DNA of 64,000 nucleotides, from NCBI GenBank assembly GCA_036346225.1, contig JARFIW010000884.1:5752501-5816500 (forward strand), given 5' to 3'. A program made the translations under genes and the position numbers. The notes beneath the pieces were generated by a model that was given only the letters and a program-made list of their open reading frames with translations, made no database searches and was not told the DNA's origin. Shown piece after piece: positions 10,708 through 23,100 of the stretch. This DNA is from Platerodrilus igneus (Eukaryota > Arthropoda > Insecta > Coleoptera > Lycidae). Numbering within the stretch: position 1 is the first letter of the stretch; every line of letters starts with the position of its first letter.

Positions 10708-12589
10708 ATAATTTTATAAAAACCTTAAATACTCACCACGCTATAATGCGTGCTCGAAATTCGCATCGACCAAAACGGAAACAACCAAACATTTTACACG
10801 TATTTACTTGTGCAGATTGCAAAGCAAAATGAATATTAATTTTGTTTAACTAAGAACCAAAGCTCAACGTAATCTTGTAGTCAGGCTTAAAACGGGAAAA
10901 ACAGTTTATAATGGGGCAATACACAACTTTAATTCGATGAATTCTTTCAATGGGAAAACACATAAGCATTCATTATCGTATACTTGGAACACGTTATTGA
11001 CTATTTAGCGTAAACTTTACGTTGGAGAATTTTTAGAACTAGAATTTAGTATTAATTAGCGGAAGTAACAATCGAAATTGAATTTATGCAAACAGATAAA
11101 TGAATTAACACGTGAAAGGGTTATTTTAATTTACTGAATAAATTTTCGTTTTTGAAGCCAAGTGGGTTTTGAATTGAGAATTATGGTAATTAATTTATGC
11201 GGAAAATAAACGTAACAACACTTTCTATATTATAACAGTAGGCGACTAGCGAAATGGAAAAACACAACGGATTGGAAATGTGACATTTTAACTTTTTATT
11301 TCTGGCTTAAAGTTAATAAAGCCTTTGCTCTTTAAACCGCAACTAGTTATCAGTCTATCTTTTTAACATGAATAAAAATAGGTACAGAGCACTGAATGCA
11401 TTACACAATAAATTATGGGAAACATCAAAATAACGATGAGTTTAAGACTGCGAGGGCGAGAGAACACTAAGGGTTTAGTTAGATCTCCTCGCATGCCGCT
11501 GTTAATACTTTAACCTTATAAACTAAACTAAAATCAGCGGTAGTACATTTCAAGGTAAAAGCATTTTTTTATAGTTTGCTATTATAATTTTAAACAACCC
11601 GATTAGAAAAGGTAAAATAAAAGTCTCATATAAAACTATTTCAAAGTTTATGCAGTTTTCCACAATCCTCCTATATTATGAATACACAGAAACTATATTC
11701 CTGATCATGGCGACGACGTATTCAGAAGGATAATAAATTCATAAACAAGTTACTTGAGTATGAAAAATACATACATCTTGTGCGTATATACTCTTCGAGT
11801 TTACAATTTCAAAACACAACTGATGCATCAATACATTGGAATATCACAAGAACATGAATATTTGATAAATCATCGATTATTCATACGTACTCAAGAGAAC
11901 GTGTATCTCTTCATGCGGATAGAAGGGGACACTTTTCGCTTATACAAGTTATGATAGCAAAACAAAACTCGCTAAAAGCTTCTATGTTTCCTGTGAAAAC
12001 AACGTTAAAAGATGTTAGAACAATCCTGCATTGAAAGGTTATATGCAACGCGTGATAGCAGTCGACCAACATGAAAGGGAAGTGGATTTAACAAAATAGT
12101 TCGTTTAGTTTTATTCTGTCTGTCAGGTGTACGCAGAGTGGGTTATTAATAGCAGGAAGAAGCCGGATGAAGCGCTAGCACCATAGACATGAATAAATGA
12201 TGATATTAAAGACGGTGCTCGTCAACGTGCGCATTTCATTCAATTTGCGAGATATATTTGTAACAAGCTTTGCAAAGACGGAAATACACTATCACGGTAA
12301 AAGGGTACTTTATTTTGCACTACGTTCAAGTAATTTATAAGTATGGAAGTTCTGTACTAAAAGAACTCTACAGAATTTTCTAATAAAAAGGTCTACGGAA
12401 TTAAATTACTTAACTAAAGAACAAGCTTTTGTATATTGAGAAACCGGCAAAGCTATACGTAAAAAGGACTCTGAATTTGTCTCAAAAATAGAGATATAGG
12501 CAACGTAGTTTTCGTTCATTTACTTCAAAATTCAAAACACAATAGACGTTAATACCTTTACAAACACAGTATAAAACATTTTGAAAATA
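10708..12589. other. AT-rich spacer, nothing recognised
   Basis: No supportable coding or repeat feature. The short open frame at 11754-11954 has no recognisable domain and atypical composition. Confidence 0.45.
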
Positions 12590-12602
12590 TGATATTTGTT
12601 TT
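12590..12602. repeat. Target-site duplication of LINE E (left copy)
   Basis: The 13-mer tgatatttgtttt is repeated exactly at 27399-27411, immediately outside the LINE 5' end. Confidence 0.88.
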
Positions 12603-13660
12603 CATCATCATCATTAGGTCTTCAGTCCTGAAACTGGTTAGATGCGTACCCTCATTGTTTCCTATTCTGAACTAGCCTACATATTTACCTGAAATTTGCA
12701 GAGTCTACATCTATCACTATCTGATCTAGGTCTACATCTACCTCCTTTTTCCTATCTCTGCTTGTAATATATCCCAAAAATGCCTTAAAACGTATTCTGC
12801 ACGTCTATTTCTCCTATTTTTTTTCCACAGCTATCTTTATTCCCTACTATTTCTAGAACCTATTTGTTATTAACTTTGTCTGTCCATGCTAATATCCTCA
12901 TACATCTGAAGCACAACATTCCAAAAGGCTGCTATCGTTTTCCTGTCTGCTATTGCTACTGCCCGTATTTCACAGGTATACTGTGCTGTGCTCCACACGT
13001 ATGCTTTCAACAATTTTCTTCTTGTTTCTATGTTTGTTGTATTTTATCATAGGCGCCGTTCTTTCTTGCTAGGTGCAGTTCGGTCCCCCTTCTATTGTTT
13101 TACAATTATATAGCCTATTTGTCCGACATTCAGTAGTCGTGAAGGGGGGTAAGCAGCCGGTAGGTGCCAAGTTCCCCCAGCATTTGAACTATATCCCGAT
13201 TTAATATTTTTTCCAAAATATCTTTTCGCACAGTCAACAATAGTTCCAGATATTTCACAACCAACACCTGTAGTTATTTATAATAATCATCAGATTTATC
13301 TGCGCTTATTTTTTCGTCATTAGGTTTTCCGTCTCAAAACTGGCTGGACACGTACCTCCACATTCTGAGCTAGCTCACACAGTTCCCTGAAATTCCCACA
13401 CAGCCTATACACAGCTCGGTTCCCCTTCCATTGTTTTCTGATTATATGCCCTATTTCACCGAGATTCAGTGGTATGTGCAGGGGGTTAAGCCTGTGGCTG
13501 CCAAGATCCCCCAACACTTAGACATTTGCCGAATTAATAGTTTTCCATTAAATCCTTTCACACAATTAATATTATTCGAGAATATTGCACAACCAATGCC
13601 TGTAGTTTCTTATAATAATCATCATGTTTAAGTACAGTTATTTTTTCGTCATTAGTTTAT
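12603..13660 (-). repeat. 3' tail of LINE E with duplicated ORF-end units
   Basis: Two noncoding units with the shared ggcaaatgtctaagtgttgggg-type core (antisense on the plus strand), plus a decayed duplicate of the ORF 3' end (12610-13080). The order matches the tails of B, F and G. Confidence 0.75.
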
Positions 13661-14028
13661 CCATCTAGGGACTGGTTGGATGCGTACCTCCATTGATTTC
13701 TATTCTGAGCTAGCCCATACATTTCCCAGAGATTCCCACAGTCTACATCTTTCACTATCTGTGTGCAATAGTTCAATCTAGGTCTAACTCTACTTCTCTT
13801 TTTTCCTATCTATGCTTCTCATTTATTACCCACTATTCACTCATGCCGTAGTATGTGGCCTATCATACTATTTCTCCTATTTTGTACCGCATTCCACATA
13901 TTTCTTTCTACCCCTACCATTATTAGTACAACTTTGTTCTTAACTTTATCTGTCCATGATATCTTCATCATTCGTCTGTAGCGCCACATTTCAAAAGCTT
14001 TCTACCTTTTTCTTGTCCATATCTCCTA

Positions 14029-14685
14029 CTATCCGGGCTTCACAGCCGTACGTACAGTGCTGTGCTCCACACATGTTTTAAGCAATCTTTTTCTTGTTTC
14101 TATGTTTTTTGTCTTTGAACACAGTAGTTGCTTTTTCATGTTAAATGTAGCACGACCTTGTGCTAATCTTTGTTTTATATCTTTTGCACTTTTCCCATCT
14201 TGCGTTATTTTGTTTCCTAGATAGTAGAAATCCTTAACCTCTTGTAAGTTCTTGTTACATATTTGTATTCTTGTTTTTGATTTATTTTCCCCTCCTTTGC
14301 ATACTAGTACTTTAGTTTTATTTTTGTTAATTTTCATACCGTATCTATATGTGAGAACCGTTTCCATTTCATTAAGACTAGCTTCTAACTCTCCCTTGCT
14401 AACTGCTAATACCTCTATATCATCTGCAAATCTAAGCATATCTATTTTTGGTCCTTGCATAGTAATTACAACTGCCTTCCTGCTTTTGACAGTATTCAAT
14501 GCCTCCTCAATGTACAAGTTAAAAATTAATGGAGGGCACATCCCTGTCTCTTTTTGTGTATACCCCGTAATATCTCTGGATGCCATGTCTAAGCTGGATT
14601 TAATGTTATTCCACTCTGTTTCTACTTCCTTAGTATCAGATATTTTTCCGGTATCTTTCAACAAATCATTTGACTTTTTTTCCAA
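14029..14685 (-). pseudogene. LINE E fused linker-RT fragment (in-frame deletion)
   Basis: This 218-codon open frame begins in the endonuclease-RT linker (KKSNDLLKD... to DITGYTQKE) and passes directly into RT motif B (CPPLIFNLYIEEALN) and motif C (LRFADDIEVLA), then the thumb (CKGGENKSKTR, YYLGNKITQDGKSAKDIKQRL). Compared with copies B and D, the RT fingers and motif A, close to 0.9 kb, are missing. The join falls at a few bases of shared sequence and keeps the frame open. With motif A absent, no reverse transcriptase activity is possible. Confidence 0.82.
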
Positions 14686-15163
14686 TTTTTGTTGAATAGC
14701 TTTATCTTTTAGTTTCTCAAAGTCAAAGTACCTTTTTCCGTTTCTTTTTTTTTCAAATTTTTAAATTTAAGTGCGGCCTTCATAATTACAATATTGTGGT
14801 TAATGCTTTTATCTGCTTCTGGGTAGCTTCTACAGTCTTTTACTTGATTCCTAAACCGTTGTCTAACAAGAATGTGCTCTATTTGATATCTTCCTATATC
14901 TCCTCCACGTATATCGTCTTCTAGCATGATGTTGAAATAATGTGTTTTGATAATTAAATTGTTCTTGTCGCTACCAACCTATTTCCCCTGTCGTTTCTCG
15001 TGCCTAAACCAAATAAATCTACTACCGCTCCTTCCCTACCCTTACCTATCACTGCATTAAATTCCCCATAATTATTAAATTTTCATGTGCTTTTACGTAT
15101 TTTAGTATGTCTTTGATATCTTTGTAGATCGCATCTACCTCTTCGTCACTGTAGGTAGAGGTG

Positions 15164-15169
15164 GACATG
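15164..15169. repeat. 6-bp target duplication of the Polinton (left)
   Basis: gacatg precedes the element and is repeated at 26682-26687. Removing the element and one copy restores the LINE sequence gtggacatgtatacttg, which agrees with LINE D (gtgggcatgtatacttg on the antisense strand). Polintons/Mavericks make 6-bp duplications. Confidence 0.92.
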
Positions 15170-15256
15170 AGTAGGTATAGTGACACTTGAGTATGGGAAA
15201 ATTTTCGATACCGTGGGAAAATTCCTTCGAGGGGCGTGGCCCTTTGATGTTTGCCG
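15170..15256 (+). repeat. Left terminal inverted repeat of the Polinton
   Basis: 87 bp, by eye an exact inverted match to 26595-26681, beginning AGTAGGTATAG. The match ends at ...gtttgccg, where the left side enters polymerase sequence (gcggggaatta) and the right side enters subterminal repeats. Confidence 0.92.
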
Positions 15257-15842
15257 GCGGGGAATTATAGTAATCAAGAATAAGGACAATATGTGTTTAC
15301 CTCGAGCGTTAGTAATGGCTATCGCGTGTGTGAATAAAGATCCAGACCGGTCCAACGTGCGTAAAGACACGTTGAAGTTACAGACTAAAAGAGCTCTTCA
15401 ACTGTGTCTTGATTCAGGCGTTATTATTCCCGAGGTAGGATGCGGAATAATTGAACTTCAGAAATTTCAAGAGCATTTGAAAAATTATAAAATTGTTGTT
15501 TACAAGTATGGAAGTAAGGGACGCGACATAATGTTCGATGGATTTGTAGAAGGTTCCTCGCTACATTTACTGTACCATAAAGGGCATTATAATGTGATAA
15601 CGTCCTCACAGCCGCATTCGGTTGTCCTTATTTTTGTGAAAGATGCCACGCGCCCTATTACGCGAAAGACAGTCATAGATGTGAAGGTACGTGCGCTTGC
15701 TGTCAGCAAGCTCCACAGTGTCAACAACAGCCAAATATCGTCTGTGAGGTGTGTAACCGTAAATTTAGAGGCCAACAATGTTTGGAAAACCATACGAAAA
15801 CTGGTGTTTGCGAGAAGATCCAACTTTGTAGTGTATGTTTAA
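15180..15842 (+). pseudogene. Open frame that starts inside the terminal repeat and enters the polymerase
   Basis: A 220-codon frame opens with ATG at 15180, runs through the terminal inverted repeat (MTLEYGKIFDTVG...) and continues in frame into the polymerase OTU-like segment (RRGIIVIKNKDNMCLPRAL). The fusion arises because the left arm is joined directly to the terminal repeat. After about codon 140 (near 15610) it shifts out of the polymerase frame. It is an accident of the rearrangement rather than a conserved gene, but it is the longest undisturbed frame at this end. Confidence 0.55.
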
Positions 15843-18534
15843 AACCGTGAAAAGCGACCGACAACACGCTTGTGGCGAGGTATATTGTAAGATCTGCAGC
15901 GCACACGTTACAGAAAACCATTTGTGTTATATGAAATGTGATTCCGGAAAGCCAAAAATAAAGGATGTTCTCTTTATTTTCTATGACCTTGAGACAAGAC
16001 AGGAGAAGATGTTAGATAATAGCGATTACCTACATGAGCCCAATTTGTGTGTTTCGACAAGCAGGTGTGACGAATGTATTAATGAAGACAAACTATACTT
16101 CTGTCAGAAATGTGGATATAGACAAGTTTTATTTAAGGACAGCGTCGTAAATAATTTTATGAAATACGTTTTGGAGATTAGAAAACAGAAATTAAACGAG
16201 TGGTCGTCATTGCTCATAACGGGCAAGCGTTTGATCACCAGTTTTGTCTGAATTACAAAGATAATGTCGATGGTAGTAGGAAATGTGCAGTTTTTGGATT
16301 CTCTTAACTATTTCCCCATGGCCCTCTCCAAACTACCAAAAGCCTTCGGACTTGAAAAATGTTTTAGAAAGGGATACTTTCCTCACTTGTTCAATACAGC
16401 CGTTAATAAAAATTATGTGGGATCGTTGCCCCTACCCGAGTTTTATGAACCCAGACAATATGAACAAGTGCGATAGAGAAATGTTTTTTTTTTTTTACAT
16501 GGTACAACGAACACAAGCAGGACAAGTTTGATATGCAGAGAGATTTGGTTGACTACTGTAGTAGAAATGTAGAAATTTTGACTGCTGCCTGTCTAAAATT
16601 TTGACGCCAGCTGCTTGAAACTAGTGGTGTATGTCCGTTTACAGAAGCATGTACCATTGCTTCGACTTGTAACAAGATATATCGACGTAATTTTCTCAAG
16701 CCAAATACAATAGGTATTATACCAAAGGGTGGTTATAGATGGCGTGATAACCAGTCCAAAATAGCTATTCAGTGGCTTGTGTGGGAAGAAAAGCAGCGTC
16801 AAATTAACATAGTACATGCTGCCAAACAACACGTAGCAAAAATTCACGGTCGGAAAGTGGACGGATTTTGTTCCGAAACAAAACAAGTTTTTGAGTTTTA
16901 CTGGTGCTACTACCATGGGTATTTCAATTGTTTTAAATACGGAAGAGACACGCCCTTACATGACGACCCCAGTGAGACACTAAATACAAGGCATGAGGGC
17001 ACGATTGCTAAAGCAGAAGAACTAGCAAAGTTAGAATACACTCTTATCGAGATGTGGGAATGCAAGTTTCGAAGAAACATAATTGAAAACGAAGAATTAC
17101 AATTATACATTAGCCAACATCCCTTAGTAAATCAGACGCCATTAAACCCACGCGATGCGTTTTATGGTGGCCGCACAGGAAATACTTTTGAGTACTATAA
17201 GGCTGGTGAAAGGGAAAAAATAAAGTACGTGGATGTCTGCTCCTTGTACCCCTGGGTATGCAAATACGGCAAATTTCCTATGGCGCACCCCCAAGTTTAC
17301 GTGGGTAGAGAATGTGAACAATTTGACTTAAGAATAATGAACGGAATAATCAAATGCACCATTCTTCCGCCACAAGATCTTTACCATCCTATACTTCCTT
17401 TGAAGATGAACGATAAACTTATGTTTGTCTTGTGTTATACATGCGGAAGAGAAATGAGTGAGGATGAATGCAATCACGACAAACAAGAACGCGCACTCAC
17501 CGGCACTTGGGTGATCGTCGAGGTGTTGAAAGCCGTAGAAAGGGGTTATCAGATACTGAAAATTTACGAGGTTTGGTCGTATCAAGTCGATCAATTCAAT
17601 AAGGCCGAAAATAGTGGGGGTCTTTTCGAGAATTAATGGACAAATTTCTAAAATAAAACAGCAGGCCACGGGTTGGCCAAAGAGTTGTGTGTCAGAGACC
17701 GATAGGAATAAGTATATTGACGACTTTTTAAACAAGGAGGGTATTAAGATGGAGTATGCTGAAATTTTGGACAATCCTGGGTTACGTTCTCTGGCTAAAC
17801 TTATACTGAACTCGTTCTGGGGTAAGCTGGGTCAAAGGGAAAATCAGCCTAAAACAACTATTGTCAACGACCCCGGAGAATTCTTTGGAATGTTGTCAAA
17901 TTCCGGTATAATAGTAAATCATGTTCTTCCTGTTAACGAAAACACAGTTATTGTTAATTGGCAGTACAAGGTAGAAGCGTACGATATACTACCTACCGTA
18001 AACGTTGCCATAGCAGCATTCGTAACTGCCTAAGCTAGACTTAAATTGTACAGCTACCTCGAGAAATTAGGGAACCGAGTGCTGTACTACGACACGGATT
18101 CTATAATTTACGTTTCTGGCCCGGGAATACGACGTTCCTACAGGAAAGTTTATAGGTGATATGACTGATGAATTAGAAGTGTACGGTTTGGGTAGCTACA
18201 TTACAGAATTTGTGTCCGGAGGTTCTAAAACTACGCCTACAAGGTATTTTCTACGGATGAGCAACGGATAGGTTTTTATGCAAAGTAAAGGAATCTCACT
18301 TAACTACTCAGCAGACAAACTTGTAAACTTCGAAAGTATTAAGAAAATGGTTTTAACTCCATCAGAACCTCTATTCATCATATCTAAAAATATCAGAAGA
18401 ACAAAGGAACACGAAGTAGTTACAAGAATGGAGACAAAAATGTACAAGACAAATTCGACCAAAAGGAAGTTTTTTGACAATCACACCTCACTTCCTTTTG
18501 GTTATAAAAAAATTGAAAATATTTTAGTTTAACA
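15257..18534 (+). pseudogene. Family B DNA polymerase, left copy, N-terminally truncated and broken
   Basis: Plus-strand copy lacking the first ~130 codons; it begins directly at the terminal repeat. In order it shows an OTU-like segment (DNMCLPRALV near 15290, HYNVIT near 15586); a Cys/His-rich zinc-binding region; exonuclease motif I (FYDLET, about 15980); the exo II region (FDHQF, about 16233); the exo III-like YC..NVEILT (about 16555), where the motif Asp seen in the right copy (YCISDVEIL) reads Asn; an endonuclease-like segment (DGFCSETKQ, about 16860); polymerase motif A (DVCSLYPW, about 17232); motif B (LILNSFWGKLG, about 17800); and motif C (YYDTDS, about 18086). Frameshifts and stops occur near 15615-15840, 16200-16290, 16485, 16600, 17615, 18030, 18120 and 18225-18270. 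Compared with the right copy, several conserved residues are lost (for example Cys to Tyr in HGYFNC). No function is expected. Confidence 0.85.
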
Positions 18535-19203
18535 ACCTATTCGAAACTTAACACTGTACAAATATTTGTAGCAATGTACCGATTATATCGGGTTGATCTG
18601 TAGGCGTTTTCTTTTTTTTTTTTTGTATTTATAATTTATATACCTACATTTAATGCACTCTATACCGTAGACAACATGTAATTGTAAATACTTTTTAAAT
18701 TCTGAAAATATACATTCGTAAGAGCTATGTTGTAAACTTTCGTATTCTTTCAACAATCATCATAGACGCTTTAATTCATGTAGAGTCTTTATGACAACCA
18801 ATGTACCGATTGTCGGTATGTTGTTTGTATAACAAAGTGGTGTTTGACAATGTATTTTAGTGCTATGAATGTATATTTATGTTGTAATGCTTCAATAACA
18901 TTAAAATTTTATCATGATACATTTTTTTTTTTTTATTTACATGTGAATTTCTATGCCTGTGTCTGGTTTTGAACCTAGTGCGTACTTATTAGTTTCCACA
19001 ATATAACCTCTATAAGAGTATTGTGTTGTAAAAATTAGTGAAAATTCATTCCAATAATGGTTGCTCACGTTATTTAGGTAAGTATACTCTAATCAACTTA
19101 AAATTACAATACTGGACGAAGGAAACGGGTTTAGCAACAGCATTCACAGTAACTTAAAATACTATATTCAAAAGTTGATATAAAGAAATTTTGTGAATTT
19201 GGG
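18535..19203 (+). other. 3' flank of the polymerase, left arm
   Basis: Noncoding AT-rich sequence after the polymerase stop, with poly-T/poly-A tracts, mirrored at 20171-20763. Contains several possible polyadenylation contexts but no ORF. The segment 18968-19041 has no counterpart on the right. Confidence 0.6.
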
Positions 19204-19306
19204 GAGGTAAACACATATTGTCCTTATTCTTGATTACTATAATTCCCCGCCTGGTTTCGCACTCTTCATTAGAGGAATTGTAGTTTTTACCTCTTCCTTT
19301 CCCCGC

Positions 19307-19701
19307 TCGAATATCGTTTTCGAAGCAGGCTTTTCTCTACAATATTCCCCAATTTACGGATGGCGTAATAGCATTTGCAAACCACCGGACATAATGTAAG
19401 GATCCAGCCACTAAATCAGGCATGACGCAATATTTTAAATTGTTTGTTCTAACCAGTTCTCACAAGTTAGGACAGGAAAATTCATAGTGGATCAGAAAGT
19501 AAGTGAATTATCTAGTACATGTACCCGGCTCGTCCCGCGACCGTCTTTGATTTACCGACAGGATATATAACTAAAATAAAGTATAGAAGAGGTCAGTATT
19601 TGCTTGTTTCTGCAACGAATGAGTCCTGCACTCGTAGAGCAAAAATAATTAATTAATTTGTAAAATTCCGGTTTTGCACTATATAACAAGAAATATATAG
19701 A
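19307..19701 (+). promoter_or_regulatory. 5' flank of the polymerase fragment, possible promoter
   Basis: About 395 bp upstream of the MEKF start, duplicated (inverted) at 24495-24887. Conservation of both copies shows it travelled with the gene. A TATA-like ctatataac lies only about 20 bp before the ATG, too close for a standard TATA box with this start. Promoter function is inference. Confidence 0.25.
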
Positions 19702-20065
19702 ATGGAGAAGTTTATTATCACCAAAGAATTTGTGAAAAAGATTCGTCGTTTCAACTTAGTGGGACGTACTCTCGAATTTAAGATAAAGCCCATACCTGAG
19801 TGTGAGGAACCTATTCAATGGGTGAAAGAGGCGGTTAATCAAGTGGTAGAAAAAGCTACCGAAGGCCTAACAGCGGGGAGATCAAGTGGGATTTAGTTTC
19901 TGCTCAAAGGATCTAAAGCGCGGTAACGGATGGATTCGTTTCCGTCCTGTAGAAGAGATAACATACGACAGCGTTTGGGACTTTATTAGCAGTGTCTACC
20001 AATCCAACTCAACAGGACTCAGTACATCTACCTTCTGTTTAGGGGTAACGTCGGTGAGGACGCCA
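19307..20065 (+). repeat. Loop of the palindrome; inverted copy of the polymerase 5' region
   Basis: This 759-bp centre does not pair between the two arms. Instead it is an inverted copy of about 24077-24887, the 5' flank and N-terminal coding part of the right-hand polymerase. The element therefore contains the polymerase start region twice in opposite orientations, while the left arm has none. Confidence 0.85.
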
Positions 20066-20162
20066 GCGGGGAAAGGAAGAGGCAAAAACTACAATTCCTT
20101 TCATGAAGAGTGCGAAACTAGGCGGGGAATTATAGTAATCAAGAATAAGGACAATATGTGTT
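19702..20162 (+). pseudogene. Polymerase N-terminal fragment in the palindrome loop
   Basis: Starts MEKFIITKEFVKKIRRF at 19702, the same start as the right-hand copy at 24494. A 64-codon frame is followed after a small shift by a second frame (19886 onwards, SFCSKDLKRGNGWIRFRP...). Homology to the polymerase stops at about 20162 (...gtttacctc), where it meets the antisense 3' flank. The N-terminal domain resembles the start of Polinton-type polymerases in the right copy only by position; I recognise no motif in it. It points towards the right arm and is convergent with the right-hand polymerase. Confidence 0.75.
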
Positions 20163-23100
20163 TACCTCCCCAAATTCACAAAATTTCTTTATATCAACTC
20201 TTGAATATAGTATTTTAAGTTACTGTGAATGCTGTTGCTAAACCCGTTTCCTTCGTCCAGTATTGTAATTTTAAGTTGATTAGAGTATACTTACCTAAAT
20301 AACGTGAGCAACCATTATTGGAATGAATTTTCACAGACACAGGCATAGAAATTCACATGTAAATAATAAAGAAAAAATGTATCATGATAAAATTTTAATG
20401 TTATTGAAGCATTACAACATAAATATACATTCATAGCACTAAAAATACATTGTCAAACACCACTTTAAGCTATACAAACAACGTACCGACAATCGGTACA
20501 TTGGTTGTCATAAAGACTCTACATGAATTAAAGCGTCTATGATGATTGTTGAAAGAATACGAAAGTTTACAACATAGCTCTTACGAATGTATATTTTCAG
20601 AATTTAAAAAGTCTTCTACAATTACATGTTGTCTACGGTATAGAGTGCATTAAATGTAGGTATATAAATTATAAATACAAAAAAAAAAACGCCAACAGAT
20701 CAACCCGATATAATGGGTACATTGCTACAAATATTTGTACAGTGTTAAGTTTGGAATAGGTTGTTAAACTAAAATATTTTCAATTTTTTTTATAACCAAA
20801 AGGAAGTGAGGTATGATTGTCAAAAAACTTCCTTTTGGTCGAATTTGTCTTGTACATTTTTGTCTCCATTCTTGTAACTACTTCGTGTTCCTTTTTTCTT
20901 CTGATATTTTTAGATATGATGAATAGAGGTTCTGATGGAGTTAAAACCATTTTCTTAATACTTTCGAAGTTTACAAGTTTGTCTGCTGAGTAGTTAAGTG
21001 AGATTCCTTTTACTTTGCATAAAAACCGTTGCTCATCCGTAGAAAATACCTTGTAGGCGTAGTTTTTAGGACCTCCGGACACAAATTCTGTAATGTAGCT
21101 ACCCGAACCGTACACTTCTAATTCATCAGTCATATCACCTATAAACTTTCCTGTAGGAACGTCGTATTCCCCGGGGCTAGAAACGTAAATTATAGAATCC
21201 GTGTCGTAGTACAGCACTCGGTTCCCTAATTTCTCGAGGTAGCTGTACAATTTAAGTCTAGCTTAGGCAGTTACGAATGCTGCTATGGCAACGTTTACGG
21301 TAGGTAGTATATCGTACGCTTCTTCCTTGTACTGCCAATTAACAATAACTGTGTTTTCGTTAACAGGAAGAACATGATTTACTATTATACCGGAATTTGA
21401 CAACATTCCAAAGAATTCTCCGGGTCGTTGACAATAGTTGTTTTAGGCTGATTTTCCTTTGACCCAGCTTACCCCAGAACGAGTTCAGTATAAGTTTAGC
21501 CAGAGAACGTAACCCAGGATTGTCCAAAATTTCAGCATACTCCATCTTGATACCCTCCTTGTTTAAAAAGTCGTCAATATACTTATTCCTATCGGTCTCT
21601 GACACACAACTCTTTGACCAACCCGTGGCCTGCTGTTTTATTTTAGAAATTTGTCCATTAATTCTCGAAAAGACCCCACTATTTTCGGCCTTATTGAATT
21701 GATCGACTTGATACGACCAAACCTCGTAAATTTTCAGTATCTGATAACCCCTTTCTACGGCTTTCAACACCTCGACGATCACCCAAGTGCCGGTAAGTGC
21801 GCGTTCTTGTTTGTCGTGATTGCATTCATCCTCACTCATTTCTCTTCCGCATGTATAACACAAGACAAACATAAGTTTATCGTTCATCTTCAAAGGAAGT
21901 ATACGATGGTAGAGATCTTGTGGCGGAAGAATGATGCATTTGATTATTCCTTTCATTATTCTTAAGTCAAATTGTTCACATTCTCTACCCACGTAAACTT
22001 GGGGGTGCGCCATAGGAAATTTGCCGTATTTGCATACCCAGGGGTACAAGGAGCAGACATCCACGTACTTTATTTTTTCCCTTTCACCAGCCTTATAGTA
22101 CTCAAAAGTATTTCCTGTGCGGCCACCATAAAACGCATCGCGTGGGTTTAATGGCGTCTGATTTACTAAGGGATGTTGGCTAATGTATAATTGTAATTCT
22201 TCGTTTTCAATTATGTTTCTTCGAAACTTGCATTCCCACATCTCGATAAGAGTGTATCCTAACTTTGCTAGTTCTTCTGCTTTAGCAATCGTGCCCTCAT
22301 GCCTTGTATTTAGTGTCTCACTGGGGTCGTCATGTAAGGGCGTGTCTCTTCCGTATTTAAAACAATTGAAACACCCATGGTAGTAGCACCCGTAAAACTC
22401 AAAAACTTGTTTTGTTTCGGAACAAAATCCGTCCACTTTCCGACCGTGAATTTTTGCTACGTGTTGTTTGGCAGCATGTACTATGTTCATTTGACGCTGC
22501 TTTTCTTCCCACACAAGCCACTGAATAGCTATTTTGGACTGGTTATCACGCCATCTATAACCACCCTTTTGGTATAATACCTATTGTATTTGGCTTGAGA
22601 AAATTACGTCGATATATCTTGTTACAAGTCGAAGCAATGGTACATGCTTCTGTAAACGGACATACACCACTTGTTTCAAGCAGCTGGCGTCTAAATTTTA
22701 GACAGGCAGCAGTCAAAATTTCTACATCCGAAATACAGTAGTCAACCAAATCTCTCTGCATATCAAACTTGTCCTGCTTGTGTTCGTTGTACCATGTAAA
22801 AAAAAAACATTTCTCTATCGCACTTGTTCATATTGTCGGGTTCATAAAACTCGGGTAGGGGCAACGATCCCACATAATTTTTATTAACGGCTGTATTGAA
22901 CAAGTGAGGAAAGTATCTCTTTCTAAAACATTTTTCAAGTCCGAAGGCTTTTGGCAGTTTGGAGAGGGCCATGGGGAAATAGTTAAGAGAATCCAAAACT
23001 GCACATTTCTACTACCATCGACATTATCTTTGTCCCTTTCATGATGAGTTCCGGCTTTAAATCGGTTTTAGTTAGTATGTAATTCAGACAAAACTGGTGA

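Larger units (their letters stand above)
15257..19306 (+). repeat. Left arm of the Polinton palindrome
   Basis: About 4.05 kb that runs inverted to 20066-24076. It covers the polymerase body, its 3' flank, and about 100 bp of antisense polymerase N-terminal sequence (19204-19306). Differences between the arms are sparse by eye: scattered substitutions, small indels, and about 75 bp (18968-19041) present only on the left. Confidence 0.9.
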
